Positions 1 to 6,828 of a stretch of DNA of 6,925 nt are shown one piece after another. The stretch spans positions 1-6,925 of the forward strand of contig CAIMXN010000183.1 of assembly GCA_903845455.1 (NCBI GenBank). The letters run 5' to 3'. Numbering within the stretch: the stretch's first letter is position 1; the number at the start of each line of letters is the position of its first letter. The DNA is from an uncultured beta proteobacterium. GTDB taxonomy: Bacteria; Pseudomonadota; Gammaproteobacteria; Burkholderiales; Burkholderiaceae. The translations under genes were made by a program, and so were the position numbers. Under the pieces are notes generated by a model. That model was not told where the DNA came from. It saw only the letters and a program-made list of their open reading frames with translations, and searched no databases.

Positions 1-311
1 GAAACCTCATCGGCACTTCCCTCGGCCAAAGATTCAAACATGAGTTCGATTCCAGGTGCAGTAATGCCTCGCAAGGTAAAAGGGTTGAATTTGTCAAAAC
101 TAGTTCTTTGCCCTGGATTGGGCAAAGTCAGGGTTCCGCCCCTAGGAGCATCAGGATTTACATAGTCAAAGTGGCTAAATCCATCGGCATATTTAGGCTT
201 GCCATACTGCGAAATCCCCTGTCCAGCCTGTGCAGTATTGATTCCAACCCCTGCCAACAGGGCAAGTAGTAAAAAATAAGTAATTTGGCGGAGGGGGGTG
301 TGGATGAACAT
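1..311 (-). CDS. yejA: YejA-like peptide ABC transporter substrate-binding protein (5' part only)
   Basis: This is the first 103 codons of a periplasmic extracellular solute-binding protein of family 5, cut by the window edge; the full family is about 600 residues. Reading the minus strand from the ATG at 311-309 gives a Sec signal peptide: H4 and R8, a hydrophobic stretch at about residues 12-24, and probable cleavage after A27-Q28-A29. The mature start carries the YejA hallmark HFDYVNPDAPRGG at residues 47-59, followed by a FNPFTLRG segment and GIELMFESL. Known members bind oligopeptides for an ABC importer (YejABEF); the permease and ATPase genes would lie beyond the left edge. A different-frame minus-strand ORF over 193-438 is a shadow and has no such motifs. 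There is no good Shine-Dalgarno before the ATG, but no other start keeps the signal peptide. The family is clear; the exact peptide substrate is not. Confidence 0.88.
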   Translation of the reverse strand, partial: MFIHTPLRQITYFLLLALLAGVGINTAQAGQGISQYGKPKYADGFSHFDYVNPDAPRGGTLTLPNPGQRTSFDKFNPFTLRGITAPGIELMFESLAEGSADEV

Positions 312-321
312 ATATGCAACA

Positions 322-351
322 ATTGTAGTTAGCAAATCTTATTTGAATCAA
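322..351 (-). promoter_or_regulatory. Possible sigma70-type promoter for the yejA-like gene
   Basis: On the minus strand TTGATT (351-346) and TACAAT (327-322) are separated by 18 nt, giving 4/6 and 5/6 matches to the -35 and -10 consensus. The start site would fall near 315, leaving a leader of only a few bases before the ATG at 311. The -10 overlaps the 8-bp palindrome ACAATTGT (319-326). I saw no comparably good promoter for fabI on the plus strand in this 50-bp divergent gap. Consensus match only. Confidence 0.35.
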
Positions 352-361
352 AGGACACTCC

Positions 362-1144
362 ATGGGCTTTCTCTCCGGCAAAAAAATACTGATTACCGGC
401 CTACTATCTAACCGCTCTATTGCATATGGCATCGCCAAAGCCTGCCACCGCGAAGGGGCTGAATTAGCCTTTACCTACGTGGGTGAGCGTTTTAAGGAGC
501 GTACCGTTGAATTTGCCAAAGAATTCAATTCTGAGCTCATTTTTGACTGTGATGTTGGTAGCGATGAGCAAATTGAGGCTGTATTTACGGATTTGGCCAA
601 AGTATGGCCCCAACTTGATGGCCTAGTCCATGCCATTGGTTTTGCCCCACGAGAAGCAATTGCCGGGGATTTCTTAGATGGCTTTAGTCGCGAAGCTTTT
701 CGCATCGCCCATGATATTTCTGCATACAGCTTTCCAGCATTAGCAAAAGCAGCTTTGCCAATGTTAAAAGAAAATGCCTCCCTCTTAACTTTGACCTATC
801 TTGGCGCAATGCGTACCGTTCCACACTACAACACGATGGGTCTTGCAAAAGCCTCATTAGAGGCTTCGGTTCGTTACCTTGCAACCTCATTAGGCCCTAA
901 AGGTATTCGTGTCAATGGTATTTCCGCTGGCCCTATTAAAACCTTGGCTGCCTCTGGCATTAAAGATTTCAGTAAGCTCTTGAGCGGCTTTGAAAGTACA
1001 GCCCCTTTGCGTCGTAATGTCACGATTGAAGAGGTTGGTAATGCTGCTTCATTCCTGTTATCGGATTTAGCAAGCGCCATTACTGCTGAAATTATTTATG
1101 TTGATAATGGTTTTAGCCAAGTAGCGGTCGGTATGGGCGAGTAA
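362..1144 (+). CDS. fabI: Enoyl-[acyl-carrier-protein] reductase [NADH], FabI
   Basis: FabI reduces trans-2-enoyl-ACP to acyl-ACP with NADH, the last step of each round of type II fatty acid elongation in the cytoplasm. The 260-residue product is the usual family length and an atypical short-chain dehydrogenase. The nucleotide-binding motif G13-x5-S19-I20-A21-Y22-G23 is present, followed by D64-V65. The FabI active site is intact, with Y146, Y156 and K163 (Y-x6-K) at the same numbering as E. coli FabI. G93, M159 and F203, which line the triclosan/diazaborine pocket in E. coli, are also kept, so a FabI-inhibitor-sensitive site is expected. E. coli Q40 is V40 here. AAGGA at 351-355, six bases before the ATG, supports the start. 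The gene is divergent from the yejA-like gene and is followed after 1 bp by chrA. Confidence 0.97.
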   Translation: MGFLSGKKILITGLLSNRSIAYGIAKACHREGAELAFTYVGERFKERTVEFAKEFNSELIFDCDVGSDEQIEAVFTDLAKVWPQLDGLVHAIGFAPREAIAGDFLDGFSREAFRIAHDISAYSFPALAKAALPMLKENASLLTLTYLGAMRTVPHYNTMGLAKASLEASVRYLATSLGPKGIRVNGISAGPIKTLAASGIKDFSKLLSGFESTAPLRRNVTIEEVGNAASFLLSDLASAITAEIIYVDNGFSQVAVGMGE

Positions 1145-1145
1145 G

Positions 1146-2501
1146 TTGAATCAAGGGCAAGTCAAACAAAATCCAATCCCCCTTACAGAAGCTTTAAAGT
1201 TCTGGGCAAAATTAGGATTCATTAGTTTTGGCGGTCCAGCAGGACAAATTTCGGTCCTACATCAAGAATTAGTTGAAAAGCGTCGCTGGATTTCTGAGCG
1301 GCGCTTTTTACATGCGCTCAATTACTGCATGCTGCTACCAGGACCTGAGGCGCAACAACTAGTCACTTATATTGGCTGGCTGATGCACCGCAGTTGGGGT
1401 GGGATCTTGGCGGGTACTTTATTCATCTTGCCATCACTTTTTATTTTGATTGTCTTGTCATGGGTATATCTGACTTTTGGGCAAGTGCCTTGGATCGCAG
1501 CCATCTTCTTTGGTATTAAACCTGCGGTTACTGCCATCGTAATACATGCAGCCGTACGTATTGGTAAGCGCACTATTCACAATCAAGCCTTACGTTGGAT
1601 CGCGCTGGGATCTTTTCTGGCCATCTTTATTCTGAATGTAGCCTTCCCAATCATCGTTGCGATTGCTGCCTTCATTGGCATTTGGGGTGGTAAGAAATAT
1701 CCACAATATTTTGAACAAAAGAGTAGCCATCACTCAAGTGAAATAGCCGAGCATGTTTCTGCCATCATCGATGACAACACGCCTACTCCTGAACATGCGC
1801 AATTTAGCGTTCAGAAGACCATCAAACATTCTGTCATTGCCATACTCTTCTGGGTGATTCCGATGGTGAGTCTTATTGCTCTGTTTGACTGGAAAACACT
1901 CTACCCACAAATAGCTTGGTTCTTTACTAAGGCTGCCTTTCTCACCTTTGGCGGTGCATACGCAGTATTGCCCTATGTCTATCAAGGCGCTGTTGATCAA
2001 TTTCAATGGCTTAGTGCTGGGCAAATGATTGATGGTCTGGCACTCGGAGAAACCACTCCTGGCCCCCTCATCATGGTTGTCGCTTTTGTAGGTTATCTAG
2101 CTGGGCATATCCAACATTTAATTGGCAATAGCAATCCATTTTGGTTCGGCGCTCTTGGCGCATGCATTGCCACATGGTTCACTTTTCTACCTTCCTTCTT
2201 TTTTATCCTAGTAGGCGGCCCCCTGATTGAATCTACCCACGGCAAATTGAGTTTCACCGCACCCCTGACTGCGATTACCGCTGCAGTAGTTGGTGTCATC
2301 ACCAATTTAGGTCTATTTTTTGCGTATCACGTCTTTCTACCGCATGGCTTAGGGGGTGGGATTTCTTGGATCTCGATGGTCATTTGTCTCTTGGCAGGTA
2401 TAGCCCTATTTAAGTACCAAAAAGGGGTGATCACAGTAATAACGGGATCAGCTTTGGCTGGGCTCTTGACCTATCTCTGTTCCATATTGCTTGGAGCCTA
2501 A
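1146..2501 (+). CDS. chrA: Chromate transporter ChrA, two-domain (long-chain CHR family)
   Basis: This is a 451-residue inner-membrane protein of the CHR superfamily, whose characterised long-chain members export chromate and give resistance. Two homologous halves are visible. The N-terminal half has FGGPAGQ (28-34) and PGPEAQQ (65-71); the C-terminal half has FGGAYAVLPY (268-277) and TTPGP (303-307). They are joined by a hydrophilic loop at about 183-226 rich in His, Ser and Glu. Many hydrophobic segments fill the rest. The start is a TTG one base after the fabI stop. An in-frame stop at 1122-1124 and the absence of any earlier start make TTG the only choice that keeps the FGGPAGQ motif. A weak GGGCGAG (1135-1141) inside the end of fabI may serve as the ribosome site, suggesting translational coupling. 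Chromate export is inferred from the family; many environmental CHR proteins are untested and some may move other oxyanions. Confidence 0.93.
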   Translation: MNQGQVKQNPIPLTEALKFWAKLGFISFGGPAGQISVLHQELVEKRRWISERRFLHALNYCMLLPGPEAQQLVTYIGWLMHRSWGGILAGTLFILPSLFILIVLSWVYLTFGQVPWIAAIFFGIKPAVTAIVIHAAVRIGKRTIHNQALRWIALGSFLAIFILNVAFPIIVAIAAFIGIWGGKKYPQYFEQKSSHHSSEIAEHVSAIIDDNTPTPEHAQFSVQKTIKHSVIAILFWVIPMVSLIALFDWKTLYPQIAWFFTKAAFLTFGGAYAVLPYVYQGAVDQFQWLSAGQMIDGLALGETTPGPLIMVVAFVGYLAGHIQHLIGNSNPFWFGALGACIATWFTFLPSFFFILVGGPLIESTHGKLSFTAPLTAITAAVVGVITNLGLFFAYHVFLPHGLGGGISWISMVICLLAGIALFKYQKGVITVITGSALAGLLTYLCSILLGA

Positions 2502-2520
2502 GTAGTTCAAGATTGGCATA

Positions 2521-3405
2521 ATGGAAGTTATGCGAATCGAAGCTCACACTATCACCCATCTTCAGGAATGGCTTGGCAAAACGGAGTCACTCGAAGATAC
2601 CGTTACAGCCGCTCCAGTTAAGGCACTCTCGGCCACCTTAGATCGTCCAGACCCTGCACCAAGCACAGGCAGCTTCTTACCCGAGCTCTGGCACTGGCTA
2701 TACTTTTTACCCCATGCCCGCCAATCAGAAATTGGACCTGACGGCCATCCAAAACGTGGGGGCTTTATGCCACCAGTGCCACTACCACGCCGTATGTGGG
2801 CTGGTAGTCGCTTGCAATGGCTTACACCCCTCTCTGTGGGTGATGAGATCAAACGCGTTTCTAAGATTGAATCTGTCACTCACAAAGCAGGTCGCACTGG
2901 TGATCTGATTTTTGTTTTAGTAAAACATGAGATCTCCAACCAAAATGGGCTAGCCCTTGTTGAAGAACATGACATTGTCTATCGCGATGCACCAGGACCA
3001 GATGACAAACCGGTTGCCCCAACATCAGCACCAAGCAATGCGCAGTGGAGTAAGACCATCACACCAGATGATGTTTTATTATTCCGCTACTCAGCGCTTA
3101 CTTTTAATGGTCATCGCATTCATTACGATCGCAAATATGTGACTGAAGTAGAGGGCTACCCTGGTTTAATTGTTCATGGTCCTTTAATCGCAACCTTATT
3201 GGTTGACCTAGTACGTCAAAGTATTCCTGGTTGCAAGCTCAAGAGTTTTGAATTCCGCGCAATCCGCCCAACTTTTGATATCAATGTCTTCAAGGTGAGC
3301 GCAAAACCTGATCTTGAAAAAGATCCTAGTGGCAAAACGATCTCTATTTGGGCTGAAGATCATGAGGGTTGGCTCACTATGCAAGCCACTGCAGTCTTGG
3401 CTTAA
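2521..3405 (+). CDS. FAS1-like/MaoC double-hotdog acyl-CoA hydratase (mesaconyl-C4-CoA or itaconyl-CoA hydratase-like)
   Basis: This 294-residue protein has an N-terminal FAS1-like dehydratase hotdog (about 60-160, with the PLPRRMWAGSRLQW and PLSVGDEI segments) and a C-terminal MaoC-type hotdog (about 180-294). The hydratase signature is TFNGHRIHYD (194-203), with H201 in the catalytic His position and N196 where the R-specific hydratase-2 motif has Asp; VHGP follows at 218-221. This variant is typical of the Htd2/mesaconyl-C4-CoA hydratase branch. Known relatives hydrate mesaconyl-C4-CoA (3-hydroxypropionate bicycle) or itaconyl-CoA (itaconate degradation) to citramalyl-CoA. The CitE-like lyase two genes downstream supports that reading. 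Alternatives are a 3-hydroxyacyl-thioester dehydratase or a hydratase for another branched enoyl-CoA. The start is ambiguous: ATG at 2521 or 2530, neither with a well-spaced Shine-Dalgarno. It begins 19 bp after chrA. Family sure, substrate inferred. Confidence 0.88.
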   Translation: MEVMRIEAHTITHLQEWLGKTESLEDTVTAAPVKALSATLDRPDPAPSTGSFLPELWHWLYFLPHARQSEIGPDGHPKRGGFMPPVPLPRRMWAGSRLQWLTPLSVGDEIKRVSKIESVTHKAGRTGDLIFVLVKHEISNQNGLALVEEHDIVYRDAPGPDDKPVAPTSAPSNAQWSKTITPDDVLLFRYSALTFNGHRIHYDRKYVTEVEGYPGLIVHGPLIATLLVDLVRQSIPGCKLKSFEFRAIRPTFDINVFKVSAKPDLEKDPSGKTISIWAEDHEGWLTMQATAVLA

Positions 3406-3456
3406 TGAGAAAATCCATCAAAAACAAACCAGCATAGGCAAGAACAGGTCCCTTTT

Positions 3457-4833
3457 ATGTCAATACCCCATTTATCCAAAGAGCTTGCAACGTTTGCTGC
3501 TAATCTAAAAATACAAGATATTCCAAGCGAAGTCATCAGTCGTGCTGAAGACTTGTTGGTGGATTGGTTTGGCTCAGCCATCGCAGGCAAGGGCTCACGC
3601 CCTGTTGAGACCATTACGCAATTTGCGCAAAACATGAGTGGCTTTGATGATTCACATATTGGTCCATCTGAAATATTGATTTCACGTGCAAGTTCTAGCC
3701 CCTTCTTGGCTGCTATGGCTAATGCAGCGGCATCCCATGTAGCCGAGCAAGATGATGTACACAATGGCTCAGTCTTTCATCCTGCTACGGTAGTGTTTCC
3801 GCCAGCTTTAGCTTGTGCGCAAGCCATTGGCGCCTCAGGAGAAGCAATGCTCACAGCTGTAGTAGCGGGCTATGAAGTGGGTATTCGGGTTGGCGAATTC
3901 TTAGGGCGCTCACATTACAAAGTCTTTCATACCACGGGCACGGCCGGCCCACTGGCAGCCGCTGCAACTGTGGGTCATCTACTCAAGCTCAATCCTGCAC
4001 AAATGCTGCATGCCTTCGGTTCTGCAGGGACACAATCCGCTGGTCTTTGGGAGTTCTTGCGAGATGCCGCTGACTCAAAACAATTGCATACAGCACATGC
4101 TGCTGCCACAGGCTTAATGTCGGCTTATATTGCTCAAGCCGGATTTACTGGCGCCCAGCACATTATGGAAGGCAAGCAAGGTATGGCCGCCGGAATGTCG
4201 AGTGACTCAGACCCAAGTAAGTTAGTAGATCGCCTAGGCACGCGCTGGACGCTTGCTGAAACCAGTTTTAAATATCATGCTTCTTGTCGCCATACCCATC
4301 CTGCAGCAGATGCTTTGCTGCAAGTCATGCTCACACACAAACTAAAGCCCAGCGACATTGCTAAAGTAGAAACCTTAGTTCACCAAGGTGCAATTGATGT
4401 CTTAGGACCGGTGACCGATCCAGCCACTGTTCACCAATCCAAGTTCTCCATGGGAACAGTATTGGCTTTGATTGCTCATTATCAGTTTGCTGGCTTACAA
4501 GAATTTGATCAGCATTTTCATGATGATGCGATTTGCTTGTTCCGCGATCGCGTGACCATGACTTTAGACCCTGAGGTTGATGGCGCCTATCCACAGCGCT
4601 GGATTGGTAAAGTTAAAGTGCATCTGCATAATGGTCAAATCCTAGATGGTCGAGTAGATGAACCCAAAGGCGATCCAGGTAACACTCTTAGCCGCACTGA
4701 GATCACTGATAAAGCGCTGCGGCTTGCTGCATTTAGTAGCGGCGCCACTCCAGCTGAAATGCATCAAGCTATTGAGCTCTTGTGGAATGTTCGTAAACAG
4801 TCCAAGATGGGCTTCTTACTGCCACGAATTTAA
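3457..4833 (+). CDS. MmgE/PrpD family protein (carboxylate dehydratase/decarboxylase/epimerase fold)
   Basis: At 458 residues this is a normal full-length MmgE/PrpD protein, presumably cytoplasmic. Family hallmarks in order are DWFGSAIAG near residues 36-44, DDVHNGSVFHPA (99-110), HTTGTAGP (158-165), K208 with H211 in KQLHTAHAAATG, and KYHASCRHTH (272-281). The family includes 2-methylcitrate dehydratase (PrpD), cis-aconitate decarboxylase and iminodisuccinate epimerase, so sequence alone does not fix the reaction. No prpB, prpC or acnD neighbours are present, which argues against a methylcitrate-cycle role. Placement between a MaoC-type hydratase and a CitE-like lyase suggests a di- or tricarboxylate substrate. 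By alignment from memory, K208, K272 and H281 correspond to family active-site positions, while the residue matching the ACOD1 active-site His277 is C277. The start has CAGG (3444-3447) nine bases upstream. It lies 51 bp after the hydratase gene and 25 bp before the lyase gene. Confidence 0.9.
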   Translation: MSIPHLSKELATFAANLKIQDIPSEVISRAEDLLVDWFGSAIAGKGSRPVETITQFAQNMSGFDDSHIGPSEILISRASSSPFLAAMANAAASHVAEQDDVHNGSVFHPATVVFPPALACAQAIGASGEAMLTAVVAGYEVGIRVGEFLGRSHYKVFHTTGTAGPLAAAATVGHLLKLNPAQMLHAFGSAGTQSAGLWEFLRDAADSKQLHTAHAAATGLMSAYIAQAGFTGAQHIMEGKQGMAAGMSSDSDPSKLVDRLGTRWTLAETSFKYHASCRHTHPAADALLQVMLTHKLKPSDIAKVETLVHQGAIDVLGPVTDPATVHQSKFSMGTVLALIAHYQFAGLQEFDQHFHDDAICLFRDRVTMTLDPEVDGAYPQRWIGKVKVHLHNGQILDGRVDEPKGDPGNTLSRTEITDKALRLAAFSSGATPAEMHQAIELLWNVRKQSKMGFLLPRI

Positions 4834-4858
4834 TTCACGCATCTAATTTCACCACCCC

Positions 4859-5704
4859 ATGAATCCAATTGATACGCCCTTAGGCTTTAGTAGTAACTTT
4901 TTATTTGTTCCTGGAACTCGCCCAGAGCGTTTTGCTAAAGCCTTAGACAGCGGAGCTGATGGCGTCATTCTGGATTTGGAAGATGCTGTTCCAGAAGATG
5001 AAAAAGAAAATGCTCGTCATGCCATTCGTGCTGCCTGGCCTCAATTTACAGCCGAACAAAAAAAACGTTTAGTCCTGAGGTCAAACTCACCAGGTACAAA
5101 ATTTTATGCTGCTGATCTGATATTGGCGCAAGACTTAGATATTGCTTGCTTATTAATACCAAAGAGTGAATCTTTGGATCAAATTAACGGCGCTGCACAA
5201 ATTCTTCCAAACACAGCCATCGTACCCATGATTGAAACTGCGATTGGTTTGGATAAACTCAAAGAGCTAGCAAATGCAAACCAGGTACTGCGACTCGCTT
5301 TGGGCAATATTGATTTGCAAGCTGACCTTGGAATGGTTTGCGACCAGCAAGAGACCGAACTACAAATTGCACGCTATCAGATTGTGTTGGCCTCACGCTT
5401 AGCGCAAATTGCCCCACCGATTGATGGCGTAACCCCGTCAACTGATGATATTGACCGCATTCATGCTGATGCTCAGCGGGCTAGGCGCTTAGGTTTTGGC
5501 GCCAAACTCTGCATCCACCCAAAACAAGTTGCTCCAGTAAAGGCTGCCTTTATGCCAACAGCAGCAGAAGTGACCTGGGCACAGCGGGTAATAGAGGCTG
5601 ACAAAAACTCTAAAGGTGGTGCCATCAAGCTTGATGGCCGCATGATTGATCGTCCAGTAGTGCTTTTAGCCCAAAGAACTCTTGCGATTGCTGGTAAACA
5701 CTAG
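4859..5704 (+). CDS. CitE-like CoA-ester lyase, HpcH/HpaI aldolase fold (candidate citramalyl-CoA lyase)
   Basis: A 281-residue TIM-barrel lyase of the citrate lyase beta-subunit/malyl-CoA lyase group. Visible motifs are FVPGTRPERF (16-25), GADGVILDLEDAVP (32-45), the CoA-contacting R74 in R-S-N, the probable Mg2+ ligands E126 (in MIETAIGL) and D152 (in GNIDLQADLG), and the CIHPKQV segment near the C-terminus. All catalytic positions seem intact. The family cleaves malyl-, citramalyl- or related 3-hydroxyacyl-CoA esters into acetyl-CoA plus an oxo acid. No CitD (acyl carrier) or CitF gene is nearby, so this is a stand-alone CoA lyase rather than a citrate lyase subunit. The MaoC-type hydratase upstream makes (S)-citramalyl-CoA the favoured substrate, by inference. 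The R-S-N in place of the commoner R-[IV]-N is mildly unusual. No Shine-Dalgarno is seen before the ATG, 25 bp after the MmgE/PrpD gene. Confidence 0.9.
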   Translation: MNPIDTPLGFSSNFLFVPGTRPERFAKALDSGADGVILDLEDAVPEDEKENARHAIRAAWPQFTAEQKKRLVLRSNSPGTKFYAADLILAQDLDIACLLIPKSESLDQINGAAQILPNTAIVPMIETAIGLDKLKELANANQVLRLALGNIDLQADLGMVCDQQETELQIARYQIVLASRLAQIAPPIDGVTPSTDDIDRIHADAQRARRLGFGAKLCIHPKQVAPVKAAFMPTAAEVTWAQRVIEADKNSKGGAIKLDGRMIDRPVVLLAQRTLAIAGKH

Positions 5705-5713
5705 TCTTTTATA

Positions 5714-5743
5714 TTGATAAAGATGGCAAAATTGATCTATAGA
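5714..5743 (+). promoter_or_regulatory. Possible internal promoter upstream of the Bug receptor gene
   Basis: TTGATA (5714-5719, 5/6 to the -35 consensus) and TATAGA (5738-5743, 4/6 to the -10) are 18 nt apart in the 56-bp gap before the receptor gene. Together with that gene's strong GGAGAG, this would allow the receptor to be made in excess of the enzymes. Consensus match only. Confidence 0.35.
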
Positions 5744-5760
5744 ATTAACGGAGAGAAACC

Positions 5761-6747
5761 ATGAAACTACGAACATTGAAGTTGGCTGGATTAGGTGCCT
5801 TACTAGCCTCTTCCATTATTGGAACTGCGCTTGCAGCAGATCCCTACCCAAATAAACCTGTGACGCTGGTGGTACCGTTTGCTGCTGGTGGACCCACCGA
5901 TGCTGTCGCTCGACTCATCGCCATTCCAATGGGCAAATCCTTAGGGCAAACAGTCATTGTTGAAAATACGGTTGGCGCTGGTGGCACGATTGCGGCAACC
6001 CGTGTTGCACGCTCTGCCCCAGATGGCTACACTGTTTTTATTCACCACATGGGCATGGCTACAGCACCAGCCTTGTATAAGAAACTTCAATTCGATCCCA
6101 TGACGGATTTTGAGTACATCGGTCAAGTAGTGGATGTTCCAATGGTGCTCTTGGGTCGCAAAAATTTCCCACCCAATAACTTTAAGGAACTTGAGGTCTA
6201 TATCAAGGCCAATAAAGATAAGGTGACTTTAGCAAACGCAGGGCCTGGTGCTGTTTCACAACTTTGCGGTTTGTTATTTATGTCCCGTGAAGGTGTGGAA
6301 TTAACTACCGTTCCATACAAGGGCACAGGCCCAGCTTTAACGGATCTGCTAGGTGGTCAAGTTGACCTTCTGTGTGATCAAACCACGCAAACTGTTCCTT
6401 ACATTAGAGATGGCTTAGTTAAGACCTATGGCGTAACAACACCGAAACGCTTATCTGCCCTACCTAATATTCCTACATTAGATGAGCAAGGCCTCAAAGG
6501 ATTTGATGTCAAAGTCTGGCACGGTATGTATGTGTCTAAAGGCACTCCACCAAACGTCCTGGCCAAAATCAATAAAGCGCTGAATGTTGCTTTGAATGAT
6601 CCAGAAATAAAAACACGCTTGGCAGAATCGAATATTGAAATTGTTCCTCCAAGCAAAGCAACCCCAGCTGGACTCAAGAACCATCTTGAAGCTGAAATCA
6701 ATAAATGGGGTCCAGTGATTCGTAAAGCTGGTGCATATGCTGATTAA
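5761..6747 (+). CDS. Bug/TctC-family tripartite tricarboxylate transporter substrate-binding protein
   Basis: A 328-residue periplasmic binding protein that would capture a carboxylate for a TctAB-type secondary importer. It has a Sec signal peptide (K2, R4 and K7, hydrophobic core at about 8-24, probable cleavage after A23-L24-A25). The mature start YPNKPVTLVVPFAAGGPTD (29-47) is diagnostic of the Bug family. Further family segments are VGAGGTIAATRVA, APDGYT, NAGPG, VPYKGTGPALTDLLGGQVD and LPNIPTLDEQGL. The start is well supported by GGAGAG at 5750-5755, five bases before the ATG, by far the best ribosome site of the plus-strand run. No TctA or TctB gene is in the window, so it may be an orphan receptor, as is common in betaproteobacteria. 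Its ligand cannot be read from sequence; the neighbouring enzymes suggest a C4-C6 di- or tricarboxylate. A terminator follows 20 bp after the stop. Confidence 0.95.
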   Translation: MKLRTLKLAGLGALLASSIIGTALAADPYPNKPVTLVVPFAAGGPTDAVARLIAIPMGKSLGQTVIVENTVGAGGTIAATRVARSAPDGYTVFIHHMGMATAPALYKKLQFDPMTDFEYIGQVVDVPMVLLGRKNFPPNNFKELEVYIKANKDKVTLANAGPGAVSQLCGLLFMSREGVELTTVPYKGTGPALTDLLGGQVDLLCDQTTQTVPYIRDGLVKTYGVTTPKRLSALPNIPTLDEQGLKGFDVKVWHGMYVSKGTPPNVLAKINKALNVALNDPEIKTRLAESNIEIVPPSKATPAGLKNHLEAEINKWGPVIRKAGAYAD

Positions 6748-6767
6748 GCACCCTCTCTAGCACCAAT

Positions 6768-6799
6768 AAAAAGGCCAGCTTACACATGCTGGCTTTTTT
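6768..6799 (+). terminator. Intrinsic terminator after the Bug receptor gene
   Basis: A perfect 6-bp stem GCCAGC (6774-6779) and GCTGGC (6788-6793) encloses an 8-nt loop and is followed by six T (6794-6799). A G-T wobble and an A5 tract (6768-6772) opposite the T run can extend the stem, so it could also work in the opposite direction. It closes the 362-6747 gene run and would shield the following insertion sequence from read-through. Confidence 0.9.
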
Positions 6800-6828
6800 A
6801 TTTCCACTGACCCATCCTAAAATAGGTT

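Noticed and set aside
193..438. Minus-strand 81-codon ORF spanning the divergent gap
   Set aside because: It overlaps both the yejA-like signal-peptide region and the start of fabI in another frame, and its peptide has no family motif. The overlapping minus-strand frame starting at 311 encodes a clear YejA-like protein.
2562..2879. Antisense 105-codon ORF inside the hydratase gene
   Set aside because: It lies fully within a well-supported gene, has no ribosome site or recognisable domain, and is explained as a shadow frame.
3457..4833. Assignment as PrpD of the methylcitrate cycle
   Set aside because: No prpB, prpC, acnD or prpF neighbours are present, and the context is a CoA hydratase and CoA lyase. 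Only the family name is supported.
4859..5704. Assignment as citrate lyase beta subunit (CitE)
   Set aside because: No citD, citF or citC is nearby, and the protein reads as a stand-alone CoA-ester lyase.
5705..5723. Possible hairpin TCTTT...AAAGA between the lyase and receptor genes
   Set aside because: The stem is five A+T-rich pairs with a nine-base loop and no T-run, too weak for a terminator.
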